NCBI GenBank assembly: GCA_964567045.1
Contig: CAZMLE010000078.1
Span: 1 to 16,991, forward strand
DNA from: JAFNGF01 sp964567045
GTDB lineage: Bacteria > Planctomycetota > Phycisphaerae > Sedimentisphaerales > Anaerobacaceae
Reading direction: 5' to 3'
Length of the DNA: 16,991 nt
The notes beneath the pieces are model-generated. The model saw nothing but the letters and a program-made list of their open reading frames with translations, was not told where the DNA came from and did not search any database. Positions 6,192-11,986 of this stretch are shown here, piece after piece (position 1 is the stretch's first letter; each line of letters begins with the position of its first letter). Both the position numbers and the translations under genes were made by a program.

Positions 6192-8282
6192 ATGATTAGG
6201 GTGGTCGCGACATCAATAATTACGACTGTGATTTGCCTTCTGAGCGCAGGCGAAGAATCTGGGAAGCGATACCGAGGCCCTTGGCCATTGCTCAGGGCGG
6301 GGCCTGAGACAGACAATACAAGAGGGTTCCCGCCGGGCGGGGTCCCAAGATTTATCCGCCAGACGTATGGCGGATTAATTCTGCTGCCCGAACCGCAGCA
6401 GGTCAATTACTCCTCTGGAACTTATAAGCTGACGCCTGAGCGGTTCATTTTCGTGGGCATGGGCTTCCAGCCCATGAAATCACGGTCAGTCCGCTTGGGG
6501 ATCCCTCACGGGAGATGGCCGTGCCACATGGATTCATCGCTGGACCGGCTGAATGTGGGACGAATTATCCAGCAGTCTCTGGTGCAAGTGGGGCCACCCT
6601 GGCAGTTAACGGCAGTAAAAGGCAGCAGACCGCAGTGCATTGGTGCCACGGTCAGAATTGACGCGTCACAGGTATCCCAGCGACAGGGATATCAGCTATT
6701 TATCAACGAGAATCAGATACGCATAGTAGCCCATGATACCGCGGGAGCTTTTTACGCTGCGCAGACTCTCAGACAGATTTGCAGACAAAGAGCAGGAATA
6801 GGACAATTGCCATGCATCGAGATACGCGATTGGCCCGATTTTCCTAATCGCGGTGTGCTGCTGGATATCAGCAGAGATAAAGTTCCCGAGATGCACACGC
6901 TGTATGGGCTGGTCGATTTGCTCTGTGAGTGGAAGATAAATCAGCTCCAGCTTTATACGGAACATACCTTCGCCTATCGCAATCATAAGGTGGTCTGGGA
7001 GCACGCCAGTCCGATGACCGGTGAACAGATAATGGCCCTCGATGCTTACTGCCGAGAAAGGTTTGTCGAGCTGGTGCCAAACCAGAGTTCATTTGCTCAT
7101 CTGGACAGATGGCTGAAGCATAAAGAATATTTGCATTTGGCTGAGCGGGAAGATTACCCGTTTAGCTTGAGTCCGGCAGTGCCGGGGTCGATACAGCTGA
7201 TAGCTGAGCTTTATGATGAACTTCTTCCGCATTTTTCCAGCGCGCAGTTCAATGTGAACTGTGATGAGACCTTCGATCTGGGCTCGGGCAAGAGCAAAGA
7301 GATGTGCGAAAAACTTGGGTTAGGCAGGGTCTATTTGGATTTTCTTTTGAAGATTCATAAGCAGGTTCAAAAGCATAGTCGCACTATGCAGTTTTGGGGC
7401 GATATCATATTGCGCAGCCCTGAGCTGATAACTGAGCTTCCGGATGGTGTAGTGGCAATGGTTTGGGGTTACGAGGCAGACCATCCCTTCGCGGAGCAAT
7501 GTCCGAAATTCGCCGCATCAGGGGTTCCATTCTACGTTTGCCCGGGCACTTCCAGTTGGAACAGCATCGCAGGCAGGACTGAAAACGCGATTGGCAATCT
7601 CGCAAATGCAGCCGACAATGGCCTGGCTCACGGCGCCGTCGGTTATCTCAATACTGACTGGGGTGACAATGGGCACTGGCAACCACTACCGGCGTGCTAT
7701 CCAGGATACGCATACGGAGCGGCAGTGAGCTGGGCAACAAAGACCAATAAGAATTGCGACCTTGCAGCGGTACTCAATCACCACGCCTTCAAGGACAAAG
7801 CTGCGGTTATGGGAAAGATAGTGTGCGACCTGGGCAATGCCTACAAAGAGCCTGGCGTTTTGTTGGGCAACCAGTCCATACTCTTCTATATACTGCAAAA
7901 CCCCGACTGCTCTATTCATACGGGGCCTTACGCGAATTTAACAGTTGAGCGCCTGAAAAAGACACGCGATTACATTGAGGACGTCATACAGCCACTTCCC
8001 AATGCGCGGCTGGAGCGTCAGGATGCTGGCCAGGTTGCTGATGAAGTGTCCAACGCAGCCAGGCTTTTACGTCATGCGTGCTCTTTTGCAATAGCCCGGC
8101 TGCAAACGACGGATGGGAAAATTGCCAGTATCCCGCCCGATGTGCGCAAAGAGCTGGCAGTCGATTTGGCCAAGATAATCAGCGAGCACAAGCGTCTCTG
8201 GCTTCTGCGTAATCGTGAGGGTGGTTTGGCCGATAGTGCCGCCCGAATGGAGAGGCTGTTGGAGCTGTACCAGAATAACTGA
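6192..8282 (+). CDS. GH20-family beta-N-acetylhexosaminidase, exported, with repeat-derived insertions
   Basis: Predicted 696-residue glycoside hydrolase that removes terminal N-acetylhexosamine from glycans outside the cytoplasm. Signal peptide MIRVVATSIITTVICLLSAG. A GH20b-like N-terminal domain runs from LLPEPQQVNYSSGTYKL (about 65) to AHDTAGAFYAAQTLRQ, followed by the catalytic TIM barrel starting at IEIRDWPDFPNRGVLLDISR. The barrel has the adjacent Asp-Glu pair D358-E359 in FNVNCDETFDLG, the position of the catalytic DE of GH20. The usual HxGGDE text is relaxed to NVNCDE, so it belongs to a divergent subgroup. Two stretches are translated repeats: residues about 45-61 (families E and D) and 88-112 (family A). 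Both lie outside the barrel and keep frame. Stop at 8280-8282, followed by a terminator hairpin. Substrate (chitin, mucin-type or peptidoglycan-derived sugars) cannot be told. Confidence 0.87.
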   Translation: MIRVVATSIITTVICLLSAGEESGKRYRGPWPLLRAGPETDNTRGFPPGGVPRFIRQTYGGLILLPEPQQVNYSSGTYKLTPERFIFVGMGFQPMKSRSVRLGIPHGRWPCHMDSSLDRLNVGRIIQQSLVQVGPPWQLTAVKGSRPQCIGATVRIDASQVSQRQGYQLFINENQIRIVAHDTAGAFYAAQTLRQICRQRAGIGQLPCIEIRDWPDFPNRGVLLDISRDKVPEMHTLYGLVDLLCEWKINQLQLYTEHTFAYRNHKVVWEHASPMTGEQIMALDAYCRERFVELVPNQSSFAHLDRWLKHKEYLHLAEREDYPFSLSPAVPGSIQLIAELYDELLPHFSSAQFNVNCDETFDLGSGKSKEMCEKLGLGRVYLDFLLKIHKQVQKHSRTMQFWGDIILRSPELITELPDGVVAMVWGYEADHPFAEQCPKFAASGVPFYVCPGTSSWNSIAGRTENAIGNLANAADNGLAHGAVGYLNTDWGDNGHWQPLPACYPGYAYGAAVSWATKTNKNCDLAAVLNHHAFKDKAAVMGKIVCDLGNAYKEPGVLLGNQSILFYILQNPDCSIHTGPYANLTVERLKKTRDYIEDVIQPLPNARLERQDAGQVADEVSNAARLLRHACSFAIARLQTTDGKIASIPPDVRKELAVDLAKIISEHKRLWLLRNREGGLADSAARMERLLELYQNN
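6324..6348 (+). repeat. GC-rich hairpin repeat family E, copy E2
   Basis: 25 bp identical to 1274-1298, but read in a different frame (FPPGGVPR rather than VPAGRGP). It sits inside the GH20 gene between the signal peptide and the first domain, six bases before a family D copy. Confidence 0.7.
6351..6375 (-). repeat. Palindromic repeat family D, copy D3
   Basis: ATCCGCC at 6354-6360 and GGCGGAT at 6369-6375. The reverse strand carries the same asymmetric 25-base sequence as 1364-1388 with one base changed. It is in frame in the GH20 gene and encodes FIRQTYGGLI just before LLPEPQQ. Confidence 0.7.
6453..6527 (+). repeat. Palindromic repeat family A, copy A2 (inside GH20 coding sequence)
   Basis: Left hairpin CATGGGC with GCCCATG, then CACGG and a distant GGCCGTGCCAC. 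The match to 5914-5980 covers both ends, but about 27 extra bases lie in the second hairpin. The first hairpin differs from the other copy by a C-G to T-A pair change on both arms. It is translated in frame as GMGFQPMKSRSVRLGIPHGR and onward, inside the N-terminal domain of the GH20 protein. Confidence 0.7.
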
Positions 8283-8318
8283 AGACATCAACTCGCAGTG
8301 TCTTGCAGAGCCAGGGCA

Positions 8319-8355
8319 TAAAAAAAGCTGCAAGCAGATGCTCGCAGCCTTTTAT
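8319..8355. terminator. Bidirectional intrinsic terminator
   Basis: A hairpin at 8326-8349 is flanked by A7 on the left and TTTT on the right. On the minus strand the arms GGCTGCGAGC and GCTTGCAGCT pair fully (two G-U wobbles), followed by seven T, which suits the PEP-CTERM gene. On the plus strand there are two mismatches and a shorter T run, so it is a weaker terminator for the GH20 gene. Confidence 0.8.
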
Positions 8356-8375
8356 TAATCCAGTTTTTTTGCTGT

Positions 8376-9053
8376 CTACAGGGTTTTTCGCCTTCTCAGC
8401 CAGCCAACTAAAGTTATGCCGATGCCGCCCAGCAGAATAGCCCCGGGCGCAGGAACCAGCACCAGTTGATCCTGTTTGGCGCAGCAGTTGTCCCCCAAGC
8501 GTCCCTGTGCATAGAGGTTCAATACGCGGACGTTACCTATGTTTGTCCATCCTGAGTTCTTGGCAGCGCTGTAGAATATGTCCTCAAGCGAACCGGATAC
8601 CCACGTTTTTGGTTCCTCGTCTTCGATAAACCAAATTACCTTCTGAAGAGCACCAGCCGAGGCTGACCGGCCACTTGCGGGATTGTAATCATAGCCAGCC
8701 AGTGTTCCTGCGCGGAACTTGGTGTATAGGTAAGCCGTCATAGGGTCGAGCGGATCGCCGCCCAACGGACCGTTGGGACCGTTATTAATACCTCCGCCTA
8801 TCGCTTCGGTGCTCACCATCACATCGTAGGTGCCGCCGATGCCAATGTATTCTTGCTTCTCTATGCAGAATGTCTGAAAAGGTCCGGTCTCCGCTGTGAT
8901 ATTCTTGAGATCCTGGTTAGGACTCAGCGTGAACTCCCCGCCGCTTCCGCTATAATAGCCACCGATGCGGGTTACTGTGACCGTCGGAACGGCAGTGGCG
9001 GAACCCACCGCCAGAAGACAGACCGTTAGGATACATAGTGTTTTCTTGGTCAT
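8376..9053 (-). CDS. PEP-CTERM sorted surface protein with candidate thioester domain
   Basis: 225 residues. Signal peptide MTKKTLCILTVCLLAVGSATA, then one extracytoplasmic domain, then VPAPGAILLGGIGITLVGWL with RRRKTL at the C-terminus. That is a PEP-CTERM sorting tail (VPAPGA variant): motif, hydrophobic helix, basic end; such proteins are processed by an exosortase, none of which is seen here. The middle contains GPFQTFCIEKQEYI (Cys63) and AGALQKVIWFIEDE (Gln137). The spacing and text resemble the Cys and Gln blocks of thioester-forming adhesin domains (TED); this is a possibility, not a firm call. A ribosome binding site GGAGGAG lies 7 nt before the ATG (9061-9067), and there is a good promoter upstream. 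Convergent with the GH20 gene. Confidence 0.85.
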   Translation of the reverse strand: MTKKTLCILTVCLLAVGSATAVPTVTVTRIGGYYSGSGGEFTLSPNQDLKNITAETGPFQTFCIEKQEYIGIGGTYDVMVSTEAIGGGINNGPNGPLGGDPLDPMTAYLYTKFRAGTLAGYDYNPASGRSASAGALQKVIWFIEDEEPKTWVSGSLEDIFYSAAKNSGWTNIGNVRVLNLYAQGRLGDNCCAKQDQLVLVPAPGAILLGGIGITLVGWLRRRKTL

Positions 9054-9157
9054 TTAATCACTCCTCCAAACAACTTGGTTTCCATGACTGGCGATCAGTA
9101 GGGGATGCTAACACTGTACCCGCTAGATTCCCCCGGATGCCGACTAATTATATCGGT

Positions 9158-9186
9158 ATCATACCTTATGATGTTCGTAAAGTCAA
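9158..9186 (-). promoter_or_regulatory. Sigma-70-like promoter of the PEP-CTERM gene
   Basis: On the minus strand TTGACT (9186-9181) and TATGAT (9163-9158) are 17 bp apart, both 5/6 matches. The predicted start near 9151 leaves a leader of about 98 nt before the ATG at 9053. Confidence 0.55.
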
Positions 9187-9283
9187 GCATTTTCTTGGCG
9201 ATCGGCCGAAAACTGCTGGTTTTCTTGATTGATCAGGTGTAATAAGACAAGCAATGCCGTTATTATAGGCCTTTTAACGGCGA

Positions 9284-9303
9284 TTTGAGCAACCGTGCTC
9301 AAA
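9284..9303. promoter_or_regulatory. Inverted repeat, possible operator
   Basis: TTTGAGC (9284-9290) and GCTCAAA (9297-9303) form a perfect 7-bp inverted repeat with a 6-bp spacer. It lies between the divergent promoters of the PEP-CTERM gene and the DUF1080 gene, about 50 bp upstream of the latter's -35 box. There is no T run, so a protein-binding site is more likely than a terminator. The rest of 9054-9456 shows no coding potential. Confidence 0.35.
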
Positions 9304-9349
9304 GAATTCTTTGTAAGCCGGATGCAGGATATTTGCAGGCAATGATATA

Positions 9350-9378
9350 TTGACGACATGGGGACTGGCAGGTAATAT
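9350..9378 (+). promoter_or_regulatory. Candidate promoter of the double DUF1080 gene
   Basis: TTGACG (9350-9355) and TAATAT (9373-9378) with a 17-bp spacer; 5/6 and 4/6 matches. The predicted leader is about 70 nt before the ATG at 9457. Confidence 0.45.
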
Positions 9379-9456
9379 TTGTGTTTGAAGGCTTGTAGAT
9401 ATTTCTTTTGGTCAAGACATGGGAAATGACACAAAAAATCGCGAAAGGGAAACAAA

Positions 9457-10800
9457 ATGAACAAAGCTGTGTTTGGCCTGAATATGTTAATAGCTATTGG
9501 GCTTTTAGTTCTTCTTTTCATCGGTGCTGGGTATACAGGCGAAGCAGATCAGGCAAAGCAGGGCGGATTGAATCAGCCGCCCAAAGGATTTGTGGCCCTT
9601 TTCAATGGCAAAGACCTAACGGGTTGGAAGGGCTTGGTTGCGGATCCGAGAACTCGCCAAAAGATGGGACGTCCAGAACTTGCTGGCGCTCAAGCTGAGG
9701 CTGATGAGGCCATGCGTGCGCACTGGAAGGGGGTCGATGGAGTTCTCTGTTTTGATGGCAAAGGACATAGCCTGTGCACGGTAAAGGAATACGGCGATTT
9801 TGAACTGCTGGTGGATTGGAAGATTGAAAGCGGGGGCGACAGCGGCATCTATCTGCGCGGTTCACCCCAGGTACAAATATGGGACCAAGCGAATACAGGT
9901 GTCGGTGCACAGGTCGGCTCGGGCGGCTTGTATAATAACCAAAAAGGTTCGAGTAAGCCTCTGAAGCCTGCTGACAAGCCAATCGGCCAATGGAACACGT
10001 TTAGGATCATTATGATCAACGAATTGGTAACAGTGTATCTAAATGATGTCCTGGTAGTTGACAACGTGGTCATGGAGAACTACTGGGAGCTGGATAAGCC
10101 GATCTACCCCATCGGTCAGATAGAGCTGCAGTCGCACAGCAGTCCCCTATATTTTAGAAATATATTCATCCGCGACATCCCGCGAGAAAGCCGCTCCAGC
10201 GAACTGAGTGAGCAAGAAAAGGGTGAGGGCTTTACGTCGCTGTTTAACGGCCAGGACCTGACCGGCTGGACGGGCAGTACTAAGGGCTACCTGGTCAAAG
10301 ATGGTAATATCGTCCTTGATCCCAAACTCGGTGGCGGAAATCTCTACGCCGTGGGTCAATATGGTGACTTTGTCCTTCGTTTTGAATTCAGACTGACCCC
10401 CGGTGCAAACAACGGCTTGGCGATTCGCGCGCCGCTGTCAGGGGATCCGGCATACGTCGGCATGGAGATTCAGATATTGGATGACACTGCCGCCAAGTAC
10501 AGCAACCTCAGGCCCTATCAGTATCACGGTTCCATCTACGGTGTGGTGCCTGCCAAACGTGGCTACCTCAAACCTATTGGTGAGTGGAATTCAGAAGAGG
10601 TGGTAGCCAGAGGCCGGCGCATCTCGGTAAAGCTAAACGGTACTACCATTGTCGATGCAGACATCGATGAGGCGAGTAAACCTAAAACCATAGATGAACG
10701 TGACCATCCGGGACTGAAACGACAAGAAGGCCATATCGGCTTTTGCGGACACGGTGACTATGTCGAATTTCGCAACGTAAGAATTAAGGTGCTTCAGTAG
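9457..10800 (+). CDS. Exported protein with two DUF1080 (3-keto-disaccharide hydrolase family) domains
   Basis: 447 residues with an N-terminal hydrophobic segment (about 5-25) serving as signal peptide or anchor. Two tandem concanavalin-like DUF1080 domains follow: about 42-242, starting FVALFNGKDLTGWKG, and about 257-447, starting FTSLFNGQDLTGWTG. Both carry the family features: a GDFxLxxxxK/R strand, the SG(I/L)xxR motif (GGDSGIYLRG, GANNGLAIRA), a QIWD or QILDD strand and the terminal YFRNIFIRDI or EFRNVRIKVL. The first has an insertion at about 62-90 (PRTRQKMGRPELAGAQ region). Members have been described as 3-keto-disaccharide hydrolases; which of the two units is active here is unknown. 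Ribosome site AAAGGGA before the ATG. No co-transcribed neighbour: its 3' end faces a small minus-strand gene. Confidence 0.85.
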   Translation: MNKAVFGLNMLIAIGLLVLLFIGAGYTGEADQAKQGGLNQPPKGFVALFNGKDLTGWKGLVADPRTRQKMGRPELAGAQAEADEAMRAHWKGVDGVLCFDGKGHSLCTVKEYGDFELLVDWKIESGGDSGIYLRGSPQVQIWDQANTGVGAQVGSGGLYNNQKGSSKPLKPADKPIGQWNTFRIIMINELVTVYLNDVLVVDNVVMENYWELDKPIYPIGQIELQSHSSPLYFRNIFIRDIPRESRSSELSEQEKGEGFTSLFNGQDLTGWTGSTKGYLVKDGNIVLDPKLGGGNLYAVGQYGDFVLRFEFRLTPGANNGLAIRAPLSGDPAYVGMEIQILDDTAAKYSNLRPYQYHGSIYGVVPAKRGYLKPIGEWNSEEVVARGRRISVKLNGTTIVDADIDEASKPKTIDERDHPGLKRQEGHIGFCGHGDYVEFRNVRIKVLQ

Positions 10801-10819
10801 TTAGCAGAGTTGAGGCAAG

Positions 10820-10993
10820 TCAGCCGCCAGTAACTCGGATTGCAGCCAGAATACCCAACAGGCCGAGCAGTAGCAGTGCTGCTCTGAGTATCCGCATAAG
10901 TTGCGTTCTGGGTTCCACGAGCTGCCAGACGAATGCCCACAGTGCTGCGATGAGGCATACACGCAAAAGTAACGATAAAACTCGTCCAAGCAT
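10820..10993 (-). CDS. Small two-helix membrane protein, probably leaderless
   Basis: 57 residues starting MLGRVLSLLLRVCLIAALWA, with two hydrophobic helices (about 4-26 and 35-53) separated by a short polar link with EPRTQ. I chose the ATG at 10993 because a near-consensus promoter ends only 6 nt before it, so transcription would start at or beside the A of ATG. A longer reading with a TTG start at 11056 would overlap that promoter and is less likely. No family recognised. It is convergent with the DUF1080 gene. Confidence 0.5.
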   Translation of the reverse strand: MLGRVLSLLLRVCLIAALWAFVWQLVEPRTQLMRILRAALLLLGLLGILAAIRVTGG

Positions 10994-10999
10994 AGCAAA

Positions 11000-11029
11000 A
11001 TTATAGCCTATTTTCACATCCAAAGTCAA
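11000..11029 (-). promoter_or_regulatory. Near-consensus promoter for the small membrane gene
   Basis: On the minus strand TTGACT (11029-11024) and a perfect TATAAT (11005-11000) with 18-bp spacing. Only 6 nt separate TATAAT from the ATG at 10993, which implies leaderless mRNA. Confidence 0.6.
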
Positions 11030-11056
11030 GAGGAAATGCGCCACTTTAACAGACAA

Positions 11057-11262
11057 GTCCGGGCTATCAGCATAGTCAGGGCCGGAGCCAGCGCTTGAAT
11101 GGGGGGGGCAGGCGATCGTGCGCCAGGTCCGTGTGTGCCTGGTTCGGACGCGGCCGCGTCTGGGATGGCCCAGGAAGGCCGGTCAAGGGGGCGGGAAGTG
11201 TGCAACAGCGGCGGTCGTAGGCGAAAGTGACCGCTGGTCCAAGCAGCGGATGGAGGCGGGGA
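11057..11262. other. GC-rich structured intergenic stretch, candidate non-coding RNA
   Basis: No believable gene is seen between 11057 and 11466. This part is rich in short inverted repeats: CCAGG with CCTGG, a perfect palindrome GACGCGGCCGCGTC, GGCC with GGCC, and CAGCGG..GGTC with GACCGCTG around a GCGAAAG loop. A G8 run lies at 11101-11108. It differs in base make-up from the AT-richer leader after 11290. It resembles no RNA class I can name; an RNase P or SRP reading was tested and rejected. Confidence 0.25.
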
Positions 11263-11271
11263 TACGTGGCG

Positions 11272-11287
11272 TTATCAGTACTGATAA
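11272..11287. promoter_or_regulatory. Perfect 16-bp palindrome, possible operator
   Basis: TTATCAGTACTGATAA reads the same on both strands. It lies about 180 bp upstream of the 78-residue membrane protein gene. Near it, TTTTAGGGTGTG and TTTAGGGGTGTG form a loose direct repeat (11295-11330). A dimeric regulator site is plausible, with no direct evidence. Confidence 0.35.
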
Positions 11288-11466
11288 TGGGGTTTTTAGG
11301 GTGTGCTTCAGGCCTTGCTTTAGGGGTGTGAATCGTTGGTGGTGGGCAAAATGCGCGAATATTTTTGGCTACAAATTTAAAGTAATCCGGCACAACGAGC
11401 CGAGAAAATGCCAAGATACTGTTTCGGTTTCACGATTTTACCGGTACTTAATTAGGAGAGACAAGG

Positions 11467-11703
11467 ATGCATTTTCTGGCAGAGATAAAGAAATGGCTGG
11501 GCGAGATTACGGAAATCTCACTGCTGCTGATCGCCCTGGGGATTGCATTTGAAATCCTCTTTGGCGAGACAGTTCCCTTTTTCGGGAAGATTGTCGCCAA
11601 TCTGACCGGGTTGCTTAGTGCCCTGGGCGAGAACGGGCTGGTCGGCCTGATTGCTTTAGGTATAATTTTGTTCCTGTTCTACAGAAAGAGAGTTGTTGCA
11701 TAG
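11467..11703 (+). CDS. Small membrane protein, unknown function
   Basis: 78 residues. A short amphipathic start (MHFLAEIKKWLGEITE) is followed by a hydrophobic helix at about 18-31, the segment GETVPFFGKIVANLTGLLSALG, and a second helix at about 58-72 ending in the basic YRKRVVA tail. The start is supported by AGGAG 8-9 nt before the ATG. Compact hydrophobic proteins with this VPFFG..IVANL..LGENGLVGLIALG pattern are, as I recall, found as conserved hypotheticals in planctomycetes; no function is known to me. It stands alone, and its stop codon lies in the loop of a 12-bp inverted repeat. Confidence 0.75.
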   Translation: MHFLAEIKKWLGEITEISLLLIALGIAFEILFGETVPFFGKIVANLTGLLSALGENGLVGLIALGIILFLFYRKRVVA

Positions 11704-11729
11704 CATAGGCTGATGTGCTCTCTTTCTGT
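11681..11729 (+). terminator. 12-bp perfect inverted repeat across the stop codon
   Basis: ACAGAAAGAGAG (11681-11692) pairs perfectly with CTCTCTTTCTGT (11718-11729), with the stop TAG at 11701-11703 in the 25-nt loop. The stem is A/G on one strand and C/T on the other and has no following T run, so it may protect the mRNA 3' end or attenuate rather than terminate by itself. Confidence 0.45.
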
Positions 11730-11764
11730 CCTGAGCAAATCATACGAGCCAGCGCTTCGGATCG

Positions 11765-11800
11765 GGCAGGCCGTTAGCTAAATGGCCTGCCTTTGATTTT
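11765..11800 (+). terminator. Intrinsic terminator-like hairpin
   Basis: GGCAGGCC (11765-11772) pairs with GGCCTGCC (11784-11791) and is followed by TTTGATTTT. This is probably the real terminator of the small membrane gene. From 11801 to 11986 I see no gene or named element. Confidence 0.6.
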
Positions 11801-11986
11801 GAAGCTGCAAAGCTTTTTGTCATGTCCTCGGCGCAGGTAGGGGACTCAGCGCATTTTCTGCGTGTTTGAGGTCCGCCATTGATAGAGTTGCCCCGCGCGG
11901 AGGCAGGGTAAGACCGCCGGTTCGTATTGGCGATCCCTACGTAACAGTTTTGCCGCGACGTCACCGGCGAAAGTGAGAATCACATT

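Noticed and set aside
11041..11260. RNase P or SRP RNA in the structured intergenic stretch
   Set aside because: Words such as AAGTCCGGGC and TGCAACAG recall RNase P, but their spacing is wrong and the conserved 3' ACAGAA..CGGCTTA part is absent; the SRP core tetraloop motif is also not found.
11118..11552. 144-codon open frame across the structured stretch
   Set aside because: It overlaps the start of the well-supported 78-residue gene in another frame, has no recognised motif and odd composition.
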